Source of the DNA: Novosphingobium sp.
GTDB lineage: Bacteria > Pseudomonadota > Alphaproteobacteria > Sphingomonadales > Sphingomonadaceae
Direction of reading: 5' to 3'
Assembly: GCF_027531025.1 (NCBI RefSeq)
Contig: NZ_JAPZQX010000002.1
Coordinates: 248,001-312,000, forward strand
DNA: 64,000 bases
This document shows, piece by piece, positions 53,868-63,105 of this stretch. Under the pieces are notes generated by a model that was given only the letters and a program-made list of their open reading frames with translations, was not told the DNA's origin and ran no database searches. Position numbers and translations under genes: made by a program. Position 1 is the first letter of the stretch. Each line of letters starts with the position of its first letter.

Positions 53868-54827
53868 CTAAGGCTGCGCCTGGCTGGTGACGCCCAGCCC
53901 CAGGGCAATCGCGCTCATCAGGTCGCGGCCAAAGGCCTTGGCCAGGCGGCTTTCCGCCACGGCATTGAAGGCGTGGATCGCGCCGGGATAGACATGCAGT
54001 TCAACCGGAACGCCAGCCGCGATCAGGCGGCGGGCATAGGCCAGATCCTCATCCAGGAACAGGTCGAGGCTGCCCGTGCCAATCCAGGTTGGCGGTAATC
54101 TGGCGAGGTCTTCGGCCAGAGCCGGAGAGTACCAGCCCTTGCATGCATCATCCGCCCGGTAATCTCCGCGCAGTGCCGCCCAGCCGAATTGGTTGGCCGC
54201 CGCCGTCCAGACGAATTCGCCGGTCACCGGATTGCCATAGGGGCAGTCCGGCCCGCCGGTGCGATGATCGAGCATCGGATAGGTCAGGAACTGCCCGGCG
54301 AGGGGCGGCCCCTTGCGATCGCGCGCCATCAGCGCGACTGCCGCAGCCAGCCCGCCACCGGCGCTTTCGCCCGTCACGCCGATCCGCTGCCGGTCGAGGC
54401 CCAGTTCATCCGCATGTTCCGCCAGCCAGCACAGCGCGGCGTAACAGTCTTCCTGCGGGGCGGGGAAGGGGTGCTCGGGCGCCAGCCGGTATTCGACCGA
54501 GACCACCGGGATGCCCAGCGACCGGGCCATGTTGGCCGGGCCAAGCTGCATCGCCCGCGCCGACCCCATGATCATGCCGCCACCATGGATGTGGAGTAGC
54601 GCGGCGCGGTTGTCCGTGCCCGGCGCTGGATCGTAAATGAACAGCTCCAGCGGTGCGCCGGGCCCGGCGATTGTCTCAATCCGGGGTGCCAGCGGCGGAT
54701 TGCCGAGAAAGGCATAGCGCGCGTTGCTGGCCTGGCGCAGCTCGGGCAGGTCGACCTGCGCAAAATCGATGCCGGGCATCAGGTCGAGCAGCGGCAGCAG
54801 CTCCGGATCGACAAGATGGCGGGTCAT
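53868..54827 (-). CDS. Alpha/beta hydrolase of the hormone-sensitive lipase family
   Basis: 319 aa from ATG 54827. Oxyanion-hole motif HIHGGGMIMGSA (about residues 81-92), nucleophile elbow GVTGESAGGGLAAA, and the C-terminal VELHVYPGAIHAFN with the catalytic His. Esterase of short acyl esters, cytoplasmic (no signal peptide). It lies seven bases after the next minus-strand gene and is likely co-transcribed with it. Confidence 0.9.
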   Translation of the reverse strand: MTRHLVDPELLPLLDLMPGIDFAQVDLPELRQASNARYAFLGNPPLAPRIETIAGPGAPLELFIYDPAPGTDNRAALLHIHGGGMIMGSARAMQLGPANMARSLGIPVVSVEYRLAPEHPFPAPQEDCYAALCWLAEHADELGLDRQRIGVTGESAGGGLAAAVALMARDRKGPPLAGQFLTYPMLDHRTGGPDCPYGNPVTGEFVWTAAANQFGWAALRGDYRADDACKGWYSPALAEDLARLPPTWIGTGSLDLFLDEDLAYARRLIAAGVPVELHVYPGAIHAFNAVAESRLAKAFGRDLMSAIALGLGVTSQAQP

Positions 54828-54834
54828 GCCAGTA

Positions 54835-55632
54835 CTATTGCAGGCTGGTCTTCGGGAACATCCAGCGCTGCGACAGGCGCGGTTCGAACGGCTGCCATTC
54901 ACCCTCCGGCTGCAGCAGCCGGTCGACAATCGCGATCACCGCGCTGGGGTTGAAGCCCAGGCCACAATGGCTGGCCAGCACTTCGATGTTTTCGGTGTGT
55001 GGATGAACGCAACGCTTCTGGACCGAGCCGCGCCAGTGCACCACGCCATCGGTCTTGGTCAGGATCGAGGTGGTGGGGACGGGCGGCGCGCGGTGCAGAT
55101 CGGTGAACCGGCCATGACGGATCGGTTCGGGATCCTTGCCGTTGAGGTATTCGAACAGCCGCGCGGCATTGGTATGGCGGCGATCATCCGAGATCGGGCT
55201 GCCGAGCGAAATCACCAGGCGCACCGCCTCGGGATGGGCCTTGGCCAGTTCGCGGGCAAAGACACCGCCCAGGCTCCACCCCACGATCGAGACCTTGCGA
55301 CCCGTTTCGCGGTGGATCCGCAGCAGCATCGATTCCATCTCGTGCACGCGGGGCGCATCGATCCGCACGTTGCGCCCCATGCCCCAGCCGCGTGCGTCAA
55401 AGCCCAGTTGCTTGAGCAGGCGGCGCAGCGGCGCGGTGGAAGAATCCGAGGCCAGAAACCCCGGCAGGACCAGCACGGGGTGGCCATCGCCCTTGGGCAG
55501 GTTGGAAAGATAGGGCCGCACGGCATAGAAGGCCGCCAGTTCCAGCAGGGCGCGCGGTTCGGCGAAGGCCAGGAAACGCGAGGGTGGGCGGGCATGGCTC
55601 GGCTGCGGAAATGCGGCGCTGGCTGCGGTCAT
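54835..55632 (-). CDS. Alpha/beta hydrolase (lipase-like)
   Basis: 265 aa. PVLVLPGFLASDSSTAPLRR forms the oxyanion region and VSIVGWSLGGVFARELA the nucleophile elbow (GWSLG). The catalytic His is probably in ASHCGLGFNPSAV. No clear signal peptide. The neighbouring WS/DGAT and HSL-family esterase suggest a small lipid-ester module (inference). Confidence 0.87.
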   Translation of the reverse strand: MTAASAAFPQPSHARPPSRFLAFAEPRALLELAAFYAVRPYLSNLPKGDGHPVLVLPGFLASDSSTAPLRRLLKQLGFDARGWGMGRNVRIDAPRVHEMESMLLRIHRETGRKVSIVGWSLGGVFARELAKAHPEAVRLVISLGSPISDDRRHTNAARLFEYLNGKDPEPIRHGRFTDLHRAPPVPTTSILTKTDGVVHWRGSVQKRCVHPHTENIEVLASHCGLGFNPSAVIAIVDRLLQPEGEWQPFEPRLSQRWMFPKTSLQ

Positions 55633-55689
55633 TTAGTGGCGATCCTCTGCGATTATTGCTGCCGGCTTCTTGGCGGCCGGTCTGGCAAT

Positions 55690-57285
55690 TTAATGTTTCT
55701 TGGCCTTGGTGGCTGATTTGGCTGTTGTCTTGGTCTTGCCGGTGGCCTTGGGTTTGGCAACTGCGGCTTTGGTCCGGGCTGCGGGCTTTGCGGCTGATTT
55801 TGGCGCTGGCTTTGCCTTTGGCGCGGCCTTGGGAGTTGCCTTTGCCCGCGCGGCGCGATGCTCCGGCGCATTCGCAGCAGCCTCGCGCAGCTCGTTGAAG
55901 CTGTCTTCAATGCACTGGGCGTAGAATTCGGGATCGGGCAGCAGCTTCCGGCAAGCAGTGAAGGCGATCGTCGCCTCCTTCACATAGCTTTGCACCACGT
56001 GGCCGAGGCCCAATCCGTCAGTTAGGCACAACAGGCCCATCATGCTTTCGAGCCGCGCCCCGGCCGAATAGATCGGCACCGGCGGCCCTGGTACATTGGT
56101 GACGACCGTGGTGAAGGGCAGGGCGACCCGGTTGGCCAGGCCAAGGCGGGTATAGGCCTGGGCGGCGAGGGCCAGGAACAGCGCCGGGCTGACCTTGCTC
56201 ATCTCGGTCATGTTGCGCGCGCCCAGCGCGTCGGTCATAGCCTTGGAATTGGTGGTCTGCGAATAGACGTATTCCAGCCGTTCCAGCGGGTCTTCGATAT
56301 GGGTCCCGAGCGGCGCGATCATCGCGGCCACCTGGTTGCCCATGTCGCCCTTCTCGTCCTTCCCGCGCACCGAGATCGGGGCCATGGCGGTCAGCGTCTT
56401 GTCCGGCAGGTCGTCCTTGGCCTCAAGGTACTTGCGCATGGCCCCGCCGATGATCGTCAGGAACACGTCGTTGACCTTGGCGCCGGGCACCGCTTCGCGG
56501 ATCGCCTTGACCGCCGCCAGCGGGACCGACCGCCCCTCGACCACGCGGTTGGCGGAAATCACCTGGTTGAAGCGGGTACGCGGGGCCAGCATCTCGCCAT
56601 GCAGGGCGAAATCCTTGGTCGCGAGGCCCTTCACCGCGCGGGCGAGGCCAGGCACGGCCTTGGCCGCAACTTCCAGCTGGCGGACCGGGTTGGCCACGGC
56701 ATTGAGCCATGACCGCGCGACCAGCGAGGCCGGGCTGGGAACCTGCTCGGGCTGCCAGGTGTCGGGCGTTTCCAGCGGCGGCGCATTCGGGACCAGGGTA
56801 TGCAGGGCTTCGAGCAGATCGATCCCGCTCATCCCGTCGATCGCCGCATGGTGCACCTTGGTGACCATCGCGTAACTGCCCTTGGGAATGCCGGGAATGT
56901 TGTCGAGCCCCTCAATCACGGTAAATTCCCAGGGCGGGCGATTCAGGTCGAGCGGGCGGGCAAAGATCCGCGCTGCCTGGATGCACAGCTGCCGCCAGTC
57001 GCCGGGCTTGGGCAGAGCCAGGTGGCGCACGTGGTATTCAAGGTCGAAATCGGGGTCTTCGATCCAATAGGGATAGTCGAGATCGAATGGCACGCGGACC
57101 AGCCGTTGACGCACGGTTCGTGACAGCTGCATCCGGCTCTCGAAAAAGCGCAGGATATCCTTGAAACGAACAAAACCGCCGGGCGCCGTTTCCGGGTTGT
57201 AAATCAGGATCGAACCGATATGCATCGGCGAATTGCGCGTTTCCATCGCAACGAAAGACGCATCCATCCCCTGAAGTTGGCGCAA
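55690..57285 (-). CDS. Wax ester synthase/diacylglycerol acyltransferase with Lys/Ala/Pro-rich tail
   Basis: 531 aa from TTG 57285, which gives the family start M-R-Q-L-Q-G-M-D-A-S-F and has AGGAGGGG seven bases upstream; ATG 57267 would cut off the conserved start. The catalytic HHxxxDG motif is His145-His146-Ala-Ala-Ile-Asp150-Gly (KVHHAAIDGMSG), and VTNVPGPPVPIYSAGARLES is the second family motif. It esterifies acyl-CoA to fatty alcohols or diacylglycerol. Residues 479-531 form a histone-H1-like tail (PKAAPKAKPAPKSAAKP) that is not part of the enzyme family and may bind DNA or polyanions. Confidence 0.92.
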   Translation of the reverse strand: MRQLQGMDASFVAMETRNSPMHIGSILIYNPETAPGGFVRFKDILRFFESRMQLSRTVRQRLVRVPFDLDYPYWIEDPDFDLEYHVRHLALPKPGDWRQLCIQAARIFARPLDLNRPPWEFTVIEGLDNIPGIPKGSYAMVTKVHHAAIDGMSGIDLLEALHTLVPNAPPLETPDTWQPEQVPSPASLVARSWLNAVANPVRQLEVAAKAVPGLARAVKGLATKDFALHGEMLAPRTRFNQVISANRVVEGRSVPLAAVKAIREAVPGAKVNDVFLTIIGGAMRKYLEAKDDLPDKTLTAMAPISVRGKDEKGDMGNQVAAMIAPLGTHIEDPLERLEYVYSQTTNSKAMTDALGARNMTEMSKVSPALFLALAAQAYTRLGLANRVALPFTTVVTNVPGPPVPIYSAGARLESMMGLLCLTDGLGLGHVVQSYVKEATIAFTACRKLLPDPEFYAQCIEDSFNELREAAANAPEHRAARAKATPKAAPKAKPAPKSAAKPAARTKAAVAKPKATGKTKTTAKSATKAKKH

Positions 57286-57406
57286 ACGCAGTCCCCTCCT
57301 GCAGTCGGCCCAGATGGGCCTGTCGTTGGGAAGGGAGCCTAACAGACCAAGGGCTTGCGTCAACATTGGCCTTTTGCCTTGCCCACATCGTGCCTATTGG
57401 GGGCGC

Positions 57407-59353
57407 ATGGCCCGCGCCGGACGCCCCGACCAACCCCCAACTTCTCCTGGGGCCGCAGAACGCTTCAACGAGGAGCGGGCGACCTATGTGGTCAAGGGCA
57501 GTCAGCCGGACCTGGAAGCGGGGGTGGCCGCGATCCGCGAGGTCCAGGCGACGTTGAAGCCCAAGCCGGGCGTCTACCGCATGCTCGATGCCCGCGGCGA
57601 CGTGCTTTACGTGGGCAAGGCGCGGGCGCTGAAGAACCGTGTCGCCAATTACGTTCAGGTCGAGCGCCTGCCGCTGCGACTGAAGCGGATGGTGGCGCAG
57701 ACCCGGTCGATGGTGATCGTTACCACCAATTCCGAGGCCGAGGCCCTGCTGCTCGAAGCGCAGCTGATCAAGCGCTATCGCCCGCCGTACAACGTGCTGC
57801 TGCGCGATGACAAAAGCTTTCCCTTCATCCTGCTGCGGGCCGATCACGACTTCCCGCGGATCATGAAGCATCGCGGGGCGCGCAAGGCCAAGGGGAACTA
57901 TTATGGCCCCTTCGCCAGCGCCGGTTCGGTCAACACCACGATTAATGCCCTGCAAAAACTGTTCCTGCTAAGATCTTGCACTGACAGTTTTTTCAGCCGT
58001 CGTGACCGACCCTGCTTGCTCTACCAGATCAAGCGCTGTTCGGCGCCTTGCGTCGGTCGGATCGATGCCGCGGGCTATGCCGAACTGATGGGGGAGGCGA
58101 AGGACTTCCTCGGTGGCAGGTCCAGCGCGGTGCAGCGCAAGCTGGAAGACCAGATGGCGGCAGCGGCCGGAGCGCTCGATTTCGAGCGGGCGGCGATGCT
58201 ACGCGACCGGTTGCGGGCGGCGACCTTCATCCAGGGCAGCCAGGCGGTGAATGCCGAAGGGGTTGGCAATGCCGATGTCTTTGCCGTGGCCTGCAAGAGT
58301 GGGCACTTCGCGATCCAGGCCTTCTTTATTCGTGGCGGGCAGAACTGGGGGCATCGGGCATTCTTCCCCGGCCATACCGAAGGGCTGGACGAGGCCGAGG
58401 TGCTGACCGCCTTCCTGGCCCAGTTCTATGAGGAAGTACCGCCGCCACGGCTGATCCTCGTCGATCGCGATCTGCCCGAGGCGGCCTTGCTGGCTGAGGC
58501 CCTGGCCGGTGCGGCGGGCGGCAAGGTCGAGATTTCCGTGCCCCAGCGCGGCGACCGGCGGCGGTTGATGGAGCAGGCCAGCCGCAATGCGATCGAGGCG
58601 CTTGACCGGCGGCAGGCCGAAAGCGGCACCAAGGCCCGGCTCAACCGGGATCTCGCCGAATTCCTCGAACTGCCCGAGCCACCGCAGCGGATCGAGGTCT
58701 ACGACAACAGTCATATCCAGGGCGCGCAGGCGCTGGGGGCGATGATCGTCGCGGGGCCGGATGGGTTCGTGAAGGGCCAGTACCGCAAGTGGAACATCAA
58801 GACGGCCCAGACGAACGATGACTTCGCCATGATGCGCGAGGTGTTCCAGCGCCGCTTCGCCCGCGCCCAGGACGAGGACCCCGATCGCGACAGCGGGATG
58901 TGGCCCGACCTGGTGCTGATCGATGGCGGCAAGGGACAGATGAGTGCCGCGCGCGATACCTTGGAGGAGCTGGGGATCGAGGACGTGCCCCTGATCGCCA
59001 TCGCCAAGGGGCCGCACCACGGGCGCGAGGGCCTCGAAGTGTTCCACTTTCCCGACGGGCGGGAGAAGATGCTGCCGGTCAACTCCCCGCTGCTGTTCCA
59101 CCTTCAGAGGCTGCGCGACGAAGTGCATCGCTTTGCCATCGGCGCGCACCGCGAGAAGCGCAGCCGGGCGATCAGCGCCAGTCCGCTGGACGAGATCCCT
59201 GGTATCGGCCCGGCCCGCAAGCGTGCGCTGCTGCTGCATTTCGGCACGGCCAGCAAGGTGCGGGCGGCCAGCCTTGAAGACCTGCAGCGGGCACCTGGTG
59301 TCAGCGCGGCGGTGGCCCAGACGGTTTACGATTTCTACCACCCCGGCGGGTAG
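57407..59353 (+). CDS. uvrC: UvrABC system protein C
   Basis: 648 aa from ATG 57407. GIY-YIG nuclease domain at the start (PGVYRMLDARGDVLYVGKAR, KNRVANYV), UVR motif for UvrB binding (LEDQMAAAAGALDFERAAML), RNase-H-like nuclease with EVYDNSHIQGAQALGAMIV and IDGGKGQMSAA, and C-terminal HhH motifs (PGIGPARKRALLLHFG). It makes both incisions in nucleotide excision repair. It is divergent from the WS/DGAT gene, with about 121 bases between the starts. Confidence 0.98.
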   Translation: MARAGRPDQPPTSPGAAERFNEERATYVVKGSQPDLEAGVAAIREVQATLKPKPGVYRMLDARGDVLYVGKARALKNRVANYVQVERLPLRLKRMVAQTRSMVIVTTNSEAEALLLEAQLIKRYRPPYNVLLRDDKSFPFILLRADHDFPRIMKHRGARKAKGNYYGPFASAGSVNTTINALQKLFLLRSCTDSFFSRRDRPCLLYQIKRCSAPCVGRIDAAGYAELMGEAKDFLGGRSSAVQRKLEDQMAAAAGALDFERAAMLRDRLRAATFIQGSQAVNAEGVGNADVFAVACKSGHFAIQAFFIRGGQNWGHRAFFPGHTEGLDEAEVLTAFLAQFYEEVPPPRLILVDRDLPEAALLAEALAGAAGGKVEISVPQRGDRRRLMEQASRNAIEALDRRQAESGTKARLNRDLAEFLELPEPPQRIEVYDNSHIQGAQALGAMIVAGPDGFVKGQYRKWNIKTAQTNDDFAMMREVFQRRFARAQDEDPDRDSGMWPDLVLIDGGKGQMSAARDTLEELGIEDVPLIAIAKGPHHGREGLEVFHFPDGREKMLPVNSPLLFHLQRLRDEVHRFAIGAHREKRSRAISASPLDEIPGIGPARKRALLLHFGTASKVRAASLEDLQRAPGVSAAVAQTVYDFYHPGG

Positions 59354-60088
59354 TCAGCTGGCCACGACCAGGCGATAGCCAAGGTCAAGTTCCTCACGCT
59401 CCAGCAAGTGGCCGTGCCGGGCCTGCCAGACCCTACTGGCCAGATCGGCTTCCAGCTGCGCGATCGGCCCCGAAACATCGCCGATCAGGTGGAATGACGA
59501 CATGGCGGCGCGGAGCTGCGGATCGAGATAAGCTGCCGGTCGCCGCCAGTAGGCGCAGAGGAATCCATCGCGGCAGTCGTGCGGGATCGGGACGGGTTCA
59601 ACCCTGACCTTGCCCAGAACATCGCCATAAATGTCGAGCGGCGGCATCTTGGCCTCGTCGAGTGCGGTCAGCGCCGGGAGATAGTCATCGGCCAGCCAGA
59701 ACCCCCGGAACGCCGGGTCATAGGTCAGGATCACGATCGGACCGCGCGCCACCCGCCGCAATTCGGCGAGGCCCCTGCGCTGGTCGGTCCAGTGATGAAC
59801 GGTCAGCACTGCCATCGCGGCGTCAAAGGACTGATCGGGGAAGGGCAAGGCCTCGGCCACTCCCTGCACCGCCGGAGCGGCCCCGACCGGGCGCTGGCGG
59901 ATCATCTCCGCCGAAGGTTCCAGCGCCGTTACCTCCCGGCCAACTGGCTCATAGGATCCGGTCCCCGCGCCGACGTTCAGGACCGTCCGCGCGTCACCCA
60001 GCGCCGCCCCGATCCGCGCGGCGATGCGCGGATCGGGCTGGCGCATGCGGCCATAGTCGATCCCGATGGTATCGTATGCGGCGGTCAA
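59354..60088 (-). CDS. Class I SAM-dependent methyltransferase
   Basis: 244 aa. SAM-binding motif VLNVGAGTGSYEP (about 36-48), acidic LEPSAEMI, and FDAAMAVLTVHHW. UbiE/COQ5-like small-molecule methyltransferase type; substrate unknown. ATG 60088 overlaps the upstream gene by ATGA, so it is translationally coupled to it. It ends directly against the convergent uvrC stop. Confidence 0.9.
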   Translation of the reverse strand: MTAAYDTIGIDYGRMRQPDPRIAARIGAALGDARTVLNVGAGTGSYEPVGREVTALEPSAEMIRQRPVGAAPAVQGVAEALPFPDQSFDAAMAVLTVHHWTDQRRGLAELRRVARGPIVILTYDPAFRGFWLADDYLPALTALDEAKMPPLDIYGDVLGKVRVEPVPIPHDCRDGFLCAYWRRPAAYLDPQLRAAMSSFHLIGDVSGPIAQLEADLASRVWQARHGHLLEREELDLGYRLVVAS

Positions 60089-61287
60089 CGCCCCGCTGCC
60101 GCCGCCTCGGCATCGATCAGCGCCTGGATCTGGCGGTAGAACGCTGCGCGCGCTTCCGGTTCAGGCCCCAGGATCGCTCGGGGCCAATTCGCGTTGCTGG
60201 CGATCACCAGTTTCCGCCGTGGATCGATGAAGATGCCCTGGCCGAAAATTCCCTCCGCTTCCATCGAACCATCTGCATAGGTCCACCATTGGAAGCCATA
60301 ACCCTTGCCCGGATCGCCAATGTCTTTCTGCTTGGTGGTAGCCTGGGTGAACCAGTCGACCGGCACGATCTGCTGGTTGCCCGCCTTGCCGTTGGCCAGC
60401 ACGAACAGGCCGAAGCGCGCAAAATCCCGGGTGGAGGCCTGGATGCAGCACCCGGCGATCTCGTGCCCGCTCTGGCCGAGCAGCCAGGTGCCCGGTGCTT
60501 CCATCCCGGCCGGCTGCCAGACCTTTTCCTGCAGATACTGGGCCAGTGGCTTCTTGGTGGCCGACGAAACCAGCACGCCGATCAGGTTGGTTTCACCGGT
60601 GTTGTAGTGCCAAACCTGCCCCGGCGGGTGGGCGCGCGGCAGCTTGCGCATATAGCTGACCGTCGCATCCATCCCGGCTTCGGGTTTGGCATTGTTGAAC
60701 TTCGCCACATCGGCGTTCGGGTCTTCGTAATCCTCGTTCCACTTCACACCGGAACTCATGGTCAGCAGCTCGCGAACCGAGACATCGTCGTAAGCCGAAC
60801 CGCGCAGGCCGGGGATGTACTGGCTGACCTTGTCATCCAGGCTCTTGATATAGCCATCCTGGATTGCCGCCCCGACCAGGGTGGAAGTGAACGACTTGGC
60901 AACAGAGAAGCTGGTCCAGCGCCCGGTCGCGTCGAAATCGAGGCCATAGCGCTCGAAACGCACCTTGCCGTCTTGCAGGATCACGATCCCTGCCGCGCGC
61001 TGCTTGGCGAGGTATTCGTCGATCCCGGGGATCACCAATGGCTTGCCGGCGGGCAGGGGCAGTGGCTTGGCCGCCGGAGCCATGGTGCTGGCCTTGGCCA
61101 GCAGCGGCAGGCGGTCCATCGCCCGGAAGGCCGCATCGCGCTGCCCGATCGACCACATCAGCACGTCGCGGTCGGTCGGCATGGCGGCAAGCAGCCCACG
61201 CGTTTCCTTGTCGAGGCTGGCATACCAGCCACCGGTGCCCGCGAGAGCGATGGCGAGCGCCCCCAAAATGATCGTCCGCTTGCGCAT
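60085..61287 (-). CDS. Serine hydrolase of the beta-lactamase/penicillin-binding class
   Basis: 400 aa from ATG 61287. One N-terminal membrane helix (TIILGALAIALAGTGGWY) anchors or exports it. The S-x-x-K motif is Ser128-Val-Ala-Lys131 (SFSVAKSF), with HYNTGETNLIG as the Tyr-x-Asn-type motif and QGIFIDPRRKLVI near the third. It is probably an esterase or peptidase of class C-like fold, not a true beta-lactamase. A longer upstream frame to 61458 is antisense to tesB and is rejected. Confidence 0.9.
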   Translation of the reverse strand: MRKRTIILGALAIALAGTGGWYASLDKETRGLLAAMPTDRDVLMWSIGQRDAAFRAMDRLPLLAKASTMAPAAKPLPLPAGKPLVIPGIDEYLAKQRAAGIVILQDGKVRFERYGLDFDATGRWTSFSVAKSFTSTLVGAAIQDGYIKSLDDKVSQYIPGLRGSAYDDVSVRELLTMSSGVKWNEDYEDPNADVAKFNNAKPEAGMDATVSYMRKLPRAHPPGQVWHYNTGETNLIGVLVSSATKKPLAQYLQEKVWQPAGMEAPGTWLLGQSGHEIAGCCIQASTRDFARFGLFVLANGKAGNQQIVPVDWFTQATTKQKDIGDPGKGYGFQWWTYADGSMEAEGIFGQGIFIDPRRKLVIASNANWPRAILGPEPEARAAFYRQIQALIDAEAAAAGR

Positions 61288-61316
61288 TAGTCTTGTCTCA
61301 CTCCCGTTCGTTGCCG

Positions 61317-62210
61317 CTATTGCTTCGGCGTTACCTTGCGGATCATCCCTTCCTGCGCGACGCTGGCCACGAGGCGACCATCGCGCGTGAAGATGCGGCC
61401 CCGGTTGAAGCCGCGCCCGCGGTCGCTCCACGGACTGTCGGTCGCGTAAAGCAGCCATTCGTCAGCGCGGAAATCATCATGGAACCAGATCGCGTGATCA
61501 AGACTGGCGCTGACCACCTCGCCGCGTGCCCACGACAGGCCGTGAGGCAGCGAACAGGTACCCAGCAAGGTCATGTCGCTGGCATAGGCCAGGATGGCGC
61601 GGTGGATCGCCGGATCGTCAGGCAGGGGGGCCACGGTCTTAAACCAGGAATGCGAGCGCGGCGGGGCTGGCTGGGGGTTCATCCAGTGCCGCCCTTCGAC
61701 CGCGCGCATTTCGACAGGCCGGGGGGTAAGGAAATGGTGGCGGGCCTCAGGCCGGGCCTGTTCGGCATAGCGCCGACGGACATCGACTTCCGGCTCCAGT
61801 TCCTCGGGCGGCGGGACATCGGGCATCGGCGCATCACGGTGCGACAGGCCGGCTTGGTGCTTCTGGAACGAGGCGGTCAGGTTCAGGATCGGCCGACCCT
61901 GCTGGCTGGCCACGACCCGGCGGTTCGAAAACGAACCACCATCGAAATCGCGCTCAACCCGGTAATCGCTAGGATATTCTTCGCTGCCCCCGCGCAGGAA
62001 ATAGGCGTGGAGCGAATGGGCTGCGCGGCCTTCTTCAACGGTAGCCTGGGCAGCGTTCAGCGCCTGGGCAATTACTTCTCCGCCAAACACGCGGCCAACG
62101 CCGCCTTTCTTGCGGCGGCCGAAGAAGTGGTCTTCGCCATCGGGTTCGACGGTCAGCAGCCGGACAAGACCGGAAACCAGGCGTTCGGGAGAGATATCGG
62201 GTTCGTCCAT
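61317..62210 (-). CDS. tesB: Acyl-CoA thioesterase II
   Basis: 297 aa from ATG 62210 (ATG 62246 would add a basic 12-residue leader). Double hotdog fold: FGGEVIAQALNAAQATV and HSLHAYFLRGGSEEYPSDYR in the first half, SLDHAIWFHDDFRADEWLLY in the second with the catalytic Asp. It hydrolyses medium- and long-chain acyl-CoA. It lies 29 bases from the serine hydrolase gene on the same strand. Confidence 0.95.
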   Translation of the reverse strand: MDEPDISPERLVSGLVRLLTVEPDGEDHFFGRRKKGGVGRVFGGEVIAQALNAAQATVEEGRAAHSLHAYFLRGGSEEYPSDYRVERDFDGGSFSNRRVVASQQGRPILNLTASFQKHQAGLSHRDAPMPDVPPPEELEPEVDVRRRYAEQARPEARHHFLTPRPVEMRAVEGRHWMNPQPAPPRSHSWFKTVAPLPDDPAIHRAILAYASDMTLLGTCSLPHGLSWARGEVVSASLDHAIWFHDDFRADEWLLYATDSPWSDRGRGFNRGRIFTRDGRLVASVAQEGMIRKVTPKQ

Positions 62211-62265
62211 GCGACGCGCTTTGCGGCGCGGGCGGGGCGGCGTCAATCCGGTTTTAAATGCGTAC

Positions 62266-63105
62266 TTAACCCACGCCGCGCAGTTTGCGGATCACCCGCC
62301 AGCCCAGCGCCTTGGCCCGGTTGGCATGGGGCCAGCGTCCAGTGCTGCGCGGCTGGATGCCGATACGTCGCAGCACGCTGTTGAAGGCACGGGCATCGGC
62401 TTCCGCAAAGGACCACTCAGACCGCCAGGTAATCGAGAGCGAAACCGACGGCTCCGGCCCGTTCCGCACGAAATGCGGCGCCATCACCGGTACGAACAGG
62501 GCCTCGCCCGGCTCAAGCGGAAACTCCGTGCCCCTGGCCAGCAGTTCATCGCGCCAGGTCAGCTCGCGCCCGCCGCCGGTGTGATAGGTTTCGTGGACCT
62601 CGTCAGGGGCGAAATTGGCGTCCCCGGCGGGGAACTGCGTCATCACCTTGCGGCCCCGGATCTGCAGCAGGATGTTGTGTTCCGGATCGAAGTGATAGGG
62701 CGTTACCCCGTTGGGGCTGGTGATGAAGATGAAGCCCTGGGTCTTGAGCATTCGCCCGGTCTTGGCTTCGATCTGCGGCTCGATTTCAGCCAGCAGATCA
62801 GCCAGCAGCGCGGCATAGGCGGGGACCTGCTCGATGTTCTTCAATGCCGCCCAGCTCCCGCTTTCCTCTATGTGGCGGATTGTCTCGCCGATTGGCAACG
62901 TGGGGGCATTGGGCTTTTCGCTGATCCCGATCGGCAGGTCGGCCTGGTTATATTCCACCGAGGCGCGGGGCAGGGCTTCGGCCAGCTGCGCCAGCGCATC
63001 GATCTCCAGTAGCGGGTGACAGCCGAGCGCGTGCGGCAGCTTGTGCGGCACTTCCGGGTAATGCGCGGCAAAGGTGGCCCGCGCGGCCTGGGTGAACACG
63101 GTCAT
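62266..63105 (-). CDS. Cupin-like/JmjC-type protein
   Basis: 279 aa from ATG 63105, in an ATGA overlap with the preceding gene; the longer upstream frame to 63801 is antisense noise. PYHFDPEHNILLQIRGRKVM has the His-x-Asp pair of a cupin or JmjC iron site, and FPLEPGEALFVPVMAPHFVR provides the distal strand with His. Proteins of this type are annotated as transcription factor jumonji-like or oxygenases. Its partner is a GNAT-like gene. Fe(II)/2-oxoglutarate-dependent hydroxylation is possible but not established. Confidence 0.83.
   Translation of the reverse strand: MTVFTQAARATFAAHYPEVPHKLPHALGCHPLLEIDALAQLAEALPRASVEYNQADLPIGISEKPNAPTLPIGETIRHIEESGSWAALKNIEQVPAYAALLADLLAEIEPQIEAKTGRMLKTQGFIFITSPNGVTPYHFDPEHNILLQIRGRKVMTQFPAGDANFAPDEVHETYHTGGGRELTWRDELLARGTEFPLEPGEALFVPVMAPHFVRNGPEPSVSLSITWRSEWSFAEADARAFNSVLRRIGIQPRSTGRWPHANRAKALGWRVIRKLRGVG

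Noticed and set aside
60085..61287. True beta-lactamase (resistance gene)
   Set aside because: S-x-x-K is present but the rest resembles general serine hydrolases of the class; no resistance context is seen.
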